DNA of 64,000 bases. It comes from Aquimarina sediminis (GTDB taxonomy: Bacteria; Bacteroidota; Bacteroidia; Flavobacteriales; Flavobacteriaceae). The position numbers and the translations under genes were made by a program. This document shows, piece after piece, positions 10,132 to 17,829 of the stretch. Where the stretch lies: positions 496,001-560,000 of the forward strand of contig NZ_POYJ01000001.1 in NCBI RefSeq assembly GCF_002895435.1. The letters run 5' to 3'. Under the pieces are notes generated by a model. That model ran no database searches. It saw only the letters and a program-made list of their open reading frames with translations, and was not told the origin of the DNA. Positions within the stretch are counted from its first letter, which is position 1. Each line of letters begins with the position of its first letter.

Positions 10132-10944
10132 ATGGAATTGGATCTTTTTTTTGAAGAACTCTGGAAACAATACGCATTAAAAACTCCTTCTGCACAAAAA
10201 GTAAAGTCTTTGTTCGAGGCTGAAGGCAACACTGTTTTTAATGATCATATTGCTATACGCACTTTTAGTGACCCAAGAGTTGGCATAGATATTTTATCAA
10301 AACCTTTTATTGCAATGGGTTATGAAGTAAAAGGTGAATATTACTTTAAAGCCAAAAAGTTATTCGCTAAACATTTTGAGCATAAGAATGATCCTAATGC
10401 CCCAAAAATCTTTATCAGCGAATTACTTCTCGAAGAGTTTTCTGTAGAACTACAAGAAACAATTCAGAACATTTTAAACCATGTTGATCAAGAATTGTTT
10501 ACACAAGACAATCTTATTTTAAAAGGGAGAGTTTGGTCTACTCCTTCTTTTAAAACCTACCAAAAACTTCTAGAAGAATCTGAATATGCTGCATGGATGT
10601 ATGTTAACGGTTTTTGTTCTAATCATTTTACTGTAGATGTTAATAAATTAAAAACCTTTGATAATTTAACTCAAGTAAACGAATTTTTAAAGAAAAATCT
10701 TTTTAAAATGAATGTTTCTGGAGGTGAAATAAAAGGGTCTTCATCTCAATTACTAGAACAATCTAGTATTTTGGCTGATACAACCGATGTAAAATTTGTA
10801 GAAAATGTTAAAAAAGTAACATCTTGTTATTACGAATTCTCATTTAGATATATGAATAATGAAGGTGCCATTTTTAACGGCTTTATAGCAGATTCTGCAG
10901 ATAAAATCTTCGAGAGTACTGATATGCAATTACAAGACAGCTAG
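10132..10944 (+). CDS. DUF1338 protein, HglS-like 2-oxoadipate dioxygenase/decarboxylase
   Basis: A 270-residue DUF1338 protein. In characterised members (HglS) this family converts 2-oxoadipate to D-2-hydroxyglutarate with non-heme Fe(II) and oxygen, a late step of lysine breakdown. Candidate metal ligands are His39 (NDHIAIRT), His165 (SNHFTVDVN) and Glu235 (CYYEFSFR), consistent with the His-His-Glu site of the family. It is the short form; the Pseudomonas enzyme is much longer. The start ATG has only A-rich upstream sequence, as usual here. It is divergent from the Lrp regulator and YdiJ-like dehydrogenase, whose expected substrate is the product of this enzyme. Substrate assignment rests on family and context. 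Confidence 0.8.
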   Translation: MELDLFFEELWKQYALKTPSAQKVKSLFEAEGNTVFNDHIAIRTFSDPRVGIDILSKPFIAMGYEVKGEYYFKAKKLFAKHFEHKNDPNAPKIFISELLLEEFSVELQETIQNILNHVDQELFTQDNLILKGRVWSTPSFKTYQKLLEESEYAAWMYVNGFCSNHFTVDVNKLKTFDNLTQVNEFLKKNLFKMNVSGGEIKGSSSQLLEQSSILADTTDVKFVENVKKVTSCYYEFSFRYMNNEGAIFNGFIADSADKIFESTDMQLQDS

Positions 10945-11036
10945 TCTAACATTAACAAAGATTTAAGAACTTTGCATAACAGAATAGTAGATTTGTGACG
11001 TTATAATCGAGAATTTAAATATTAAACCAATATATA

Positions 11037-11525
11037 ATGACGAAACGTATTTTAATTTTCGCTGCTTTCTTAATCGGTACCATAGGTACTATCCAATCGC
11101 AGGAGTTCTCTAAGCATGCGCTGGGAGTTCGATTTGGAGACAATGATGGCTTTGGAGCCGAAGTTTCTTATCAATTAGGATTGAACAGTAAAAACAGATT
11201 AGAGTTTGACCTAGGCTGGCGAGATTTTAATTATGGTAATGCCATAAAAACAACTGCTTTGTATCAATGGGTTTTTAATCTTGATAAAGGATTTAATTGG
11301 TATGTTGGTCCAGGAGGCGGTATTGCTTTCATTGATTATGATAACGATACTATTTTTAGGGACGATAGTGACAGCTACTTTTTCCTAGCCGGAGACGTTG
11401 GTATAGAATATAATTTCAATATACCATTAGTAGTTTCAGTAGATTTAAGGCCTGAAATTGGTTTTGGGGATTATAATGATGATTTAGATCTTGATATTGG
11501 ATTAGGAGTACGTTATCAATTTTAA
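11037..11525 (+). CDS. Small outer-membrane beta-barrel protein
   Basis: A 162-residue protein with a signal peptide (about 1-21, ending IQSQ). The rest is alternating beta strands rich in Gly and aromatic residues, ending in Phe (GLGVRYQF), the usual C-terminal signature of barrel proteins. It resembles small eight-stranded OmpW/OmpX-like or 'outer membrane protein beta-barrel' families. The specific function is not recognised. It lies 92 bp after the DUF1338 gene, possibly independently transcribed, and is convergent with bshA. Confidence 0.75.
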   Translation: MTKRILIFAAFLIGTIGTIQSQEFSKHALGVRFGDNDGFGAEVSYQLGLNSKNRLEFDLGWRDFNYGNAIKTTALYQWVFNLDKGFNWYVGPGGGIAFIDYDNDTIFRDDSDSYFFLAGDVGIEYNFNIPLVVSVDLRPEIGFGDYNDDLDLDIGLGVRYQF

Positions 11526-11557
11526 TTCTTACACATAGAAAAACATTCAAATCGTTC

Positions 11558-12685
11558 CTAAGATATTGCCAATGCGCCTTCGTACAAAGCGATATATTTA
11601 GGAACGATTTGATTTACATCAAATCGCTCTGCTTCTTTATATGCTTTAGCTTTAAAATTTTCTAACCTCAAATCATCTTCTAAAATTTTAATAGCATTTT
11701 CTGACATTTCTTTTACATCACCTATATCACTTAAGTAGCCTGAAACCCCTTGTTTGTTTACTTCTGGAATTCCACCTGTGTTACTAGATATTACAGGTAC
11801 TTTATTTACCATGGCTTCTAAGGCTGCCAAACCAAAACTTTCTCTTTCTGACGGAAGTAAGAATAGATCCGAAAAGCATAATATTTTATCTATTTCATTA
11901 CTATTTCCAAAAAAGATAACTTTTTCTTCTATTCCTAATTCTTTACACTTTTGTTCTGCAGGCTCTCGTTCTGGTCCTTCTCCCACCATTAATAACTTGG
12001 CGGGCATTTCTTTTTGTATATTATAAAATATATCTATAACATCTGATATACGTTTTACTGCTCTAAGGTTACTTATATGAGTTACAATACGTTCTTCTGG
12101 GGTCGCCATTAGTTCTCTCTGGCAATCGGTAAAACTAGTCTTTCTTTGGCTTACATCTATGAAATTGGGAACAACTTCAATATCTTTTTTTATATCAAAC
12201 AACCGTAACGTATCTTCCTTAAGACTTTCAGAGACAGAGGTAACAATATCACTATTGTTAATACTAAAAGTTACTGCAGGCTTATAAAAAGGGTGATTTC
12301 CTACCAAAGTAATATCTGTACCATGTAATGTCGTTACCATAGGAATATGAATACCTTCTTCTTTAAGCATTTTTTTCGCCATATATCCTGCATATGCATG
12401 TGGTATAGCATAATGTACATGAAGTACATCAATCTCAAATTTTTTAATAGTATCAACTAATTTACTAGATAACGCTAGTTCATATGGTTGATAATGAAAC
12501 AGCGGATATGTAGGAACATTTACTTCATGAAAATGAATATTCGGATTTAACAAATTAAGCCTAACCGGTTGTTTGTATGTAATAAAGTGAACATCATGAT
12601 TCAATTTGGCCAATGCAATTCCCAATTCTGTGGCCACCACTCCACTACCTCCAAAGGTAGGATAACAAACTATAGCAATTTTCAT
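11558..12685 (-). CDS. bshA: N-acetyl-alpha-D-glucosaminyl L-malate synthase (bacillithiol step 1)
   Basis: A 375-residue GT4-family glycosyltransferase, of usual BshA length. It joins GlcNAc from UDP-GlcNAc to L-malate, the first step of bacillithiol synthesis, in the cytoplasm. Recognition rests on the N-terminal CYPTFGGSGVVATELG motif, TLHGTDITLVG, VPNFID, and the nucleotide-sugar end LLPSERESFGLAALEAM. Bacillithiol genes occur in many Bacteroidota as well as Firmicutes. It has no operon partners here. A 13-bp inverted repeat with a long loop spans its stop codon (11549-11561 with 11598-11610). Confidence 0.93.
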   Translation of the reverse strand: MKIAIVCYPTFGGSGVVATELGIALAKLNHDVHFITYKQPVRLNLLNPNIHFHEVNVPTYPLFHYQPYELALSSKLVDTIKKFEIDVLHVHYAIPHAYAGYMAKKMLKEEGIHIPMVTTLHGTDITLVGNHPFYKPAVTFSINNSDIVTSVSESLKEDTLRLFDIKKDIEVVPNFIDVSQRKTSFTDCQRELMATPEERIVTHISNLRAVKRISDVIDIFYNIQKEMPAKLLMVGEGPEREPAEQKCKELGIEEKVIFFGNSNEIDKILCFSDLFLLPSERESFGLAALEAMVNKVPVISSNTGGIPEVNKQGVSGYLSDIGDVKEMSENAIKILEDDLRLENFKAKAYKEAERFDVNQIVPKYIALYEGALAIS

Positions 12686-12796
12686 TCAGATAATTTTTCT
12701 TGATGCACAAGGTACGAGAAAAATAGTATTGGGTATTGTTAAAGGAGTTTTAAAATACCTTTATTCTTTTTTAAAAGACAAGCCATAAATTATATC

Positions 12797-12831
12797 AAAA
12801 AAGACCTGGAAATAGTTAAATCCAGGTCTTA
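12797..12831 (-). terminator. Intrinsic terminator of the crystallin-domain lipoprotein gene
   Basis: The inverted repeat AAGACCTGGA / TCCAGGTCTT (12801-12810, 12821-12830) is followed, reading the minus strand, by a run of T. It lies 65 bp after the stop of the lipoprotein gene. Confidence 0.8.
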
Positions 12832-12895
12832 GTAATCAAAAATATATCATGCAATTATAAATCAACCCATTGATAATAGATATACACAAAATATT

Positions 12896-13525
12896 TTACC
12901 TAAGAAAAAATCCTTTGATAGAACTTGTTTTGTTATCAAACCCGACTGTTTTAAAGTCTGACAGTTTATTATTGCTGTTAGGATAGACAATTATGGTGTG
13001 TGAGCTTCCAAGATAATTTTTATGCTCATAGAATATTACAACATAGTAAAATGAGGATTTTTTATTGCGTACTTTGGAAGATGATATCACATTATCATAA
13101 TGATATGGAGCTTTTTTAAGATTTTTAATACTAAAATCATTTTTCTCAACTCTCTTTCCTCCACCAAAATTTTTGTGAGTAAATAAAACTACTCTAGTCG
13201 GTGTAGGAACTTTACTATTATCTACTTTTACATCTGTGAGACCCAAATGTTGTTTTATAAAGTTGCTTTTTTCGACTTTGCTATCAAACAAATAAATGGC
13301 ATTGGTATTAGCTAATTCCAAACTATGACCATTGATGATTGCATTTTGAACATTTTCATTAAGTTCAGACAATTGTAATTGGTCATGCTCGTCTAAACTA
13401 GTTTTATATTCTGTTTCATTATAAATAATGCTAATTTCTTCTGTTTGAATTTCGGAAGTCAAATCTTCTTTATTACAAGAAAAAAAAATCAAGATCATTG
13501 TTGCTAAAAAAAATACGTTTTTCAT
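12896..13525 (-). CDS. Lipoprotein with a beta/gamma-crystallin-like domain
   Basis: A 209-residue protein with a lipoprotein signal (FFSCNKED, lipid cysteine 17) and an N-terminal region without a recognised domain (about 25-105). The C-terminal half carries two Greek-key-like motifs: RVVLFTHKNFGGGKRVE with a following DNVISSSKV, and YVVIFYEHKNYLGSSHTI with a following KTSSIKGFFL. Each has the aromatic-x-Gly and later Ser pattern of beta/gamma-crystallins. Microbial members often bind calcium, but the key acidic residues are not clear here. It is a single-gene unit with its own terminator, probably facing the periplasm or cell surface. Confidence 0.7.
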   Translation of the reverse strand: MKNVFFLATMILIFFSCNKEDLTSEIQTEEISIIYNETEYKTSLDEHDQLQLSELNENVQNAIINGHSLELANTNAIYLFDSKVEKSNFIKQHLGLTDVKVDNSKVPTPTRVVLFTHKNFGGGKRVEKNDFSIKNLKKAPYHYDNVISSSKVRNKKSSFYYVVIFYEHKNYLGSSHTIIVYPNSNNKLSDFKTVGFDNKTSSIKGFFLR

Positions 13526-13963
13526 AATTTTAAGAGTTTAATTTTAGGGGTGAGTTTTAAAAACATTGAAAAATGGTATTGAAAATACATGATATTATAT
13601 AGCTACTCTAGTAAAAAGATATAACACACCTAAGTGTTATAATATGGATACAAGAGTTTAATCCTACTTTTTCTCATTTTTAGTGAGTATATATTTGGTG
13701 CTTGTAAATTTATCCTAATAGATTATCTGTTTTTAATGATAGTACATGAAAAGCTATTCTGATAGTATAAAACGCGTGGTTTAGAGTATAAAATATCTCC
13801 ATACCTATACAAAAGACTGTTTTTTAAATACTTACAACAAAAAATCAATGGTTTCACCTTATCAAGATTAAGGTTTTATTGTTTGCAGAATCATTATAAC
13901 AAAGATTATAAACTGTAAGATGCACACATTTAGAGTCGGGTATCCTTGAATTTTGGAAATCAT
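13526..13963. other. Intergenic region before rnpB
   Basis: 438 bp of AT-rich DNA between the divergent side of the lipoprotein gene and the 3' end of RNase P RNA. I see no open frame, RNA gene or convincing repeat; it presumably holds the lipoprotein promoter. Confidence 0.4.
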
Positions 13964-14283
13964 AAAAAAAGCAGATCATAAGCCGGATTCTGTTTCCTCG
14001 TTAAAACGAATATCCTTATCATTTATCTAGACTAACAATTACTCATTAGCTCTAACCGCCTACCCTCCAACATTAGGCGCACAACCCTCAAAAGCTGGTT
14101 TACATGGCGTTGCACCGCATAGAGTTTACCTGATTTCACTACAGCATTACCTGTACATTCTTTCTGCTGCACTTGTCCTATTTTGAGTTTCTCAAAATGA
14201 CGGGAGTTACCCGCTATACTGTGCTATGGTGTCCGGACTTTCCTCTCTCCGCAAAAAGCGAACAGCGATAAGGTGATCTGCTT
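13964..14283 (-). ncRNA. rnpB: RNase P RNA, class A
   Basis: The minus strand reads as a bacterial type A RNase P RNA, the catalytic RNA that matures tRNA 5' ends. The conserved 5' block GAGGAAAGTCCGGAC is at about 14236-14250, and the universally conserved 3' block ACAGAATCCGGCTTAT is at about 13978-13993. The ends pair with each other (AGCAGATC at the 5' end with GATCTGCT at the 3' end, helix P1), followed by a T run that acts as terminator. The length, about 315 nt, is in the normal range. The exact ends are inferred from the P1 helix. Confidence 0.95.
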
Positions 14284-14411
14284 TCTGCAAAAATATGACA
14301 ATTAATGTTCTATACACTATCCATATTCAATTATTCTATACTGTTAATAACTAAAAATAAAAACAGCACAGTTGAATCTATTATTTGCTTGCAATTTTTA
14401 ACTTTGTAGCG

Positions 14412-15488
14412 ATGGAGCATTTTATAGTATCAGCCCGTAAATACAGACCCCAAACATTTAAAGATGTTGTGGGGCAACAGGCAATTACTAATACGCTACT
14501 TAATGCAATTGACAACAATCATCTCGCACAGGCATTGTTATTTACCGGACCTCGTGGAGTAGGAAAAACCTCTTGTGCAAGAATCCTTGCAAAAACGATT
14601 AATCAGGATGGAAATGAGAATCCTGATGAAGATTTTGCTTTTAATATTTTTGAATTAGATGCTGCTTCGAATAACTCTGTAGATGATATCAGAAGCCTTA
14701 TAGATCAAGTACGTATTCCGCCACAAGTAGGAAAATATAAAGTATATATAATTGATGAGGTACATATGCTATCACAGGCAGCATTTAATGCTTTTCTTAA
14801 AACATTAGAAGAACCTCCAAAGCATGCCATTTTTATTCTGGCAACCACAGAAAAGCATAAAATTATACCCACAATCCTATCGCGTTGCCAAATATTTGAT
14901 TTTAAAAGGATAACTGTTACCGATGCTAAAAACCATCTTATGCAGGTAGCTGAGCAAGAAGGCATTACTGCTGATGAAGATGCATTACAAATTATAGCTC
15001 AAAAGGCAGATGGGGCGATGCGAGATGCCTTATCCATTTTTGATAGAGTTGTAAGTTTTAGTGGTACAAATCTTACTCGCCAGGCTGTTACAGAAAATCT
15101 TAATGTATTAGACTACGAGACTTATTTTAAGACAGCAGATTTAATCCTTGAAAATAATATTCCACAGTTACTTATCGAATTTAATGAAATTTTGGCGCAA
15201 GGATTTGATGGACATCATTTTATATCCGGTCTTGCGTCTCATTTTAGAGATTTATTAGTTTGTAAAAATCAAGCTACAATCAATCTTCTGGAAGTAGGTA
15301 AACAAACAAAAGCCAAATATCTTGAGCAATCTCAGAAAGCTCCTAATCATTTTTTGATTAAAGGTATAGAGCTTGCCAACGACTGCGACTTAAAATATAA
15401 AACAAGTCGTAATCAACGACTCCTGGTCGAATTGTGCTTAATGCAGCTTGCCTCTATCCTTACGGATGGAGAAAAAAAAAAAAAATGA
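14412..15488 (+). CDS. dnaX: DNA polymerase III subunit gamma (clamp-loader ATPase; first frame of dnaX)
   Basis: A 358-residue AAA+ clamp-loader subunit starting MEHFIVSARKYRPQTF. The ATG at 14412 is preferred over a TTG nine codons earlier, because conservation begins at this Met. It has Walker A GPRGVGKTS, Walker B IIDEVHML, sensor 1 (TTEKHKI) and the SRC motif (SRCQIF). The four zinc cysteines of proteobacterial DnaX are absent. The frame reaches a 14-A tract (15472-15485) and stops at once (GEKKKK then TGA), giving a gamma-sized product with domains I-III only. The tau tail continues in another frame. A-tract slippage, or less interestingly an error in homopolymer length, would join them into a 600-residue tau. 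Confidence 0.88.
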   Translation: MEHFIVSARKYRPQTFKDVVGQQAITNTLLNAIDNNHLAQALLFTGPRGVGKTSCARILAKTINQDGNENPDEDFAFNIFELDAASNNSVDDIRSLIDQVRIPPQVGKYKVYIIDEVHMLSQAAFNAFLKTLEEPPKHAIFILATTEKHKIIPTILSRCQIFDFKRITVTDAKNHLMQVAEQEGITADEDALQIIAQKADGAMRDALSIFDRVVSFSGTNLTRQAVTENLNVLDYETYFKTADLILENNIPQLLIEFNEILAQGFDGHHFISGLASHFRDLLVCKNQATINLLEVGKQTKAKYLEQSQKAPNHFLIKGIELANDCDLKYKTSRNQRLLVELCLMQLASILTDGEKKKK

Positions 15489-16215
15489 CCAACCTTACAT
15501 AATTCCTCCTTCATATTTTAGGAGCAAAGGTATTGAAGGTATTAAAATCCCTGCTCATGTAAAGCAAAATGCTGAAGCCAAAGCGCAAGAAAATAATGTT
15601 ACACAAAAGATTGAAGAAAAAACAATATCCTCCTCAAATGATGTTACTGGTATAAAAGAGCCTATTGTACAGGAAAACAGTATTCCGAACATAGTTGATG
15701 ATAAACAAGCTACCCCTGTTGCTATTGAGAAAAAATCACCTCTTTTAAGCAGAGAACGTAAAACTTCTGGGCTTTCATTAAGTAGTATCAAAAGAAAAAA
15801 AGAACATGAAGAGAGCAAAGAAGAAAAAGTTGTTGATCCACAAAATCTACCTTCAGAGGCTTTTACCGAATCACAAATGCAAGCTTTATGGATAGAATAT
15901 GGAAAAATACAAGATAAAAAGGGTGAACGTATTATAGGATCTATGTTCGCAATGAATATACCTACTCTTAATGAGAATACTATTTTACTAGAATTACCAA
16001 ACCAATCAATGAAAGTTGATCTTGAGGCTGCTCAATCTGGGTTATTACAGTTTTTATACAAAAAACTACAAAACTATAGCATTGCACTTAAGATAACAGT
16101 AAATGAAGAAGCTTCAAAAAAATATGCTTTTACTCCACAGGATAAATATGATAAATTAAGAGAAAAAAACCCTCTAATTGATAAATTACGTTCTTCATTT
16201 GACTTAGATATATAA
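15466..16215 (+). CDS. dnaX: DnaX tau C-terminal region in the +1 frame (reached by slippage at the A tract)
   Basis: This open frame overlaps the end of the first dnaX frame and continues about 240 residues past the A tract. It reads NDQPYIIPPSYF, then a charged low-complexity linker, then a compact domain from about LPSEAFTESQMQALWIEY to SSFDLDI. That is the usual C-terminal (tau-specific) part of Bacteroidota DnaX. It has no good start of its own: the nearest ATG (15466) lies inside the first frame just before the A run. It is therefore expected to be translated as a fusion with the clamp-loader part. The preserved reading frame and conserved end argue that it is expressed, not decaying. 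Confidence 0.7.
   Translation: MEKKKKNDQPYIIPPSYFRSKGIEGIKIPAHVKQNAEAKAQENNVTQKIEEKTISSSNDVTGIKEPIVQENSIPNIVDDKQATPVAIEKKSPLLSRERKTSGLSLSSIKRKKEHEESKEEKVVDPQNLPSEAFTESQMQALWIEYGKIQDKKGERIIGSMFAMNIPTLNENTILLELPNQSMKVDLEAAQSGLLQFLYKKLQNYSIALKITVNEEASKKYAFTPQDKYDKLREKNPLIDKLRSSFDLDI
15472..15485 (+). promoter_or_regulatory. A14 slippage site in dnaX
   Basis: Fourteen consecutive A bases. With 14 A the frame ends at TGA three bases later. With 13 or 16 A in the mRNA the frame enters the tau tail. The third frame stops after MTNLT. Homopolymer A tracts of nine or more are known to cause RNA polymerase slippage, as in Thermus dnaX. Confidence 0.65.
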
Positions 16216-16245
16216 TTTAAAAATATCTAGACTATAGCAATTAAG

Positions 16246-16395
16246 CTATAAATCATTTGTTGTTTTTCTTTCCAGAAGAGTTCTTCTAAATTGGTTTCTG
16301 TCTCTAATTTTAGTGTACAAAACTACTATAGCAACAAATAATCCAAGTACTACTATTCCACCCCTTCCGGTTAAATATTCAAATATTCCCATCAT
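16246..16395 (-). CDS. Small single-pass membrane protein
   Basis: A 49-codon frame starting with two ATGs. The product begins MMGIFEYLTGRGG, has one hydrophobic helix (IVVLGLFVAIVVLYT, about 14-28) and ends in a basic tail (KIRDRNQFRRTLLERK). The positive tail suggests an N-out, C-in orientation. I do not recognise a family. It sits alone between the convergent end of dnaX and the divergent start of miaE. Support is the clean charge pattern and filling of an otherwise empty 340-bp gap; no homology could be tested. Confidence 0.45.
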   Translation of the reverse strand: MMGIFEYLTGRGGIVVLGLFVAIVVLYTKIRDRNQFRRTLLERKTTNDL

Positions 16396-16555
16396 AAATT
16401 CTATTTTTTTATTAGTGGCATTTGCAAAAGAAAACTTACAACCCTAAATCATTAAAAAACTATAAAGCTAACAATTACCTTAACCTTTAAAAAAAAATCA
16501 ACTTCACTTCAATATATTTGTATAAAATTATTTAATAACCCTATAAAAAAGATGT

Positions 16556-17137
16556 ATGCTAGGTCTAAAACTTCCCACAGACCCGAGATGGGTAAATATA
16601 GTAGAAAAAAATATTGAAGAGATACTCACGGATCATGCTTATTGTGAGCAAAAAGCTACTTCTACAGCCATATCCCTTATTGTTAGTTTTCCTGAATATA
16701 CAGAATTAGTACAGGAAATGATCAAACTTGTAAAAGAAGAAGTTAGTCATTTTAAAATGGTACATGATAAGATTATAGAACGTGGATGGGTTCTGGGTAG
16801 GGATCGTAAAGATGAGTATGTCATTCAATTAATTACTTTTTTCCCTAAAGGAGGAAGCAGAACTACTCAACTAGTGCATAGACTGTTATATGCAGCATTG
16901 ATTGAAGCCAGAAGTTGCGAGCGTTTTAAGCTGCTCTCTGAGGAGTTAGAAGATAAGGAACTTGCTGATTTTTACAGAACCTTAATGGTTAGTGAAGCCA
17001 ACCACTATACTATGTTTTTAAATTTTGCCCGCCAATATGGCGATCGGACAGAAGTTGATAAAAAGTGGGAAAATCTGCTTGTTTATGAAGCTGAAATTAT
17101 GAAAAACCTTGGAAAAAAAGAGACTGTGCACGGATAG
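16556..17137 (+). CDS. miaE: tRNA-(ms2io6A37) hydroxylase
   Basis: A 193-residue carboxylate-bridged diiron monooxygenase of the ferritin-like fold. It hydroxylates the isopentenyl group of 2-methylthio-N6-isopentenyladenosine at tRNA position 37. Iron-binding motifs are visible in order: DHAYCEQKAT, EEVSHFKMVH (ExxH), EARSCERF and SEANHYTMF (ExxH). Length matches MiaE. The ATG at 16556 is used; an ATG four bases earlier is in another frame. It is monocistronic, with a hairpin downstream. Confidence 0.92.
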   Translation: MLGLKLPTDPRWVNIVEKNIEEILTDHAYCEQKATSTAISLIVSFPEYTELVQEMIKLVKEEVSHFKMVHDKIIERGWVLGRDRKDEYVIQLITFFPKGGSRTTQLVHRLLYAALIEARSCERFKLLSEELEDKELADFYRTLMVSEANHYTMFLNFARQYGDRTEVDKKWENLLVYEAEIMKNLGKKETVHG

Positions 17138-17225
17138 GTTTTTTTGCTGTTTTTTCGACTATATCGACATAAACCTTTTTGTTTATACTATTCTTACTAA
17201 GATAAGAATTAATAAATAGTAGCTA

Positions 17226-17259
17226 AGAAAGCACAAACTTCAAAAAGTTTATGCTTTCT
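17226..17259. terminator. Hairpin between convergent miaE and DUF3293 genes
   Basis: The arms AGAAAGCACAAACT and AGTTTATGCTTTCT pair with one mismatch around a short loop. It may serve as a bidirectional terminator, though the flanking T/A tracts are weak. Confidence 0.45.
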
Positions 17260-17413
17260 AATACTACTTGTTTCCAATTAAAAATTAGCGTTTTAAAATT
17301 CACTACTCCCCTTGTACTTCCATTTCCATAAAAAACACAAAAACCAAATGTGATTAAAGTGTTAAAAAAATAAATACTTTGTAATTAATTATACTTCCCG
17401 TGTTATAGATACT

Positions 17414-17827
17414 TCACACTAACCATATTATATTTTTTGAACCACCATTTAAACCATAAACAATGGCATTTTGCCTGAAAAAACTTCCAATTTCTTGTGC
17501 TTCTTCCAAAGAGATATTATGAATAAAAAAGCTATCTTCTTCTTCCCAGTTTATAGTATTAGGGATCCCTTTTGCCTCATTAAATGAAAAGTTCTTTTTT
17601 ACAATCATTTTCTTTAATTGATCATTCAATTCTTCGTTCTCACCTTTTGTAAATTCTTGTGAATAAGGATTAAATGCTGTAATTATAGCCCAAGAATCAA
17701 TTTTTTTAGCCATGCACCAGGAGTTAAATTCTAAATTAGGAATGTTTATTTTAAGAGTAAAGGTTTTACCCTTATCGGAAATAGTATAAATAGTTTCCAT
17801 ATACGCTTGATGTAAAAAATCATTCAT
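17414..17827 (-). CDS. DUF3293 domain protein
   Basis: A 137-residue protein starting MNDFLHQAYMETIYTI. I chose the ATG at 17827, two bases after the stop of the upstream gene, over one 36 bp further up that would overlap it. Family features are AIITAFNPYSQEF near 60-72, NEELNDQLKKMI, an acidic W-E-E stretch and the C-terminal FFRQNAIVYGLNGGS. DUF3293 has no known activity. It is the last gene of a tight three-gene unit with an iron-hydroxylase-like protein and an S-adenosylhomocysteine-hydrolase-like protein, and probably works with them. Confidence 0.7.
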   Translation of the reverse strand: MNDFLHQAYMETIYTISDKGKTFTLKINIPNLEFNSWCMAKKIDSWAIITAFNPYSQEFTKGENEELNDQLKKMIVKKNFSFNEAKGIPNTINWEEEDSFFIHNISLEEAQEIGSFFRQNAIVYGLNGGSKNIIWLV

Positions 17828-17829
17828 AC

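Noticed and set aside
14385..14411. TTG start giving DnaX nine extra residues
   Set aside because: The conserved N-terminus begins at MEHFIVSARKYRPQTF (ATG 14412); the extra residues are hydrophobic and not family-like.
15472..16215. dnaX as a decayed pseudogene
   Set aside because: The tail frame is intact to its conserved end with normal codon use, and the break lies exactly in an A14 tract at the gamma/tau boundary.
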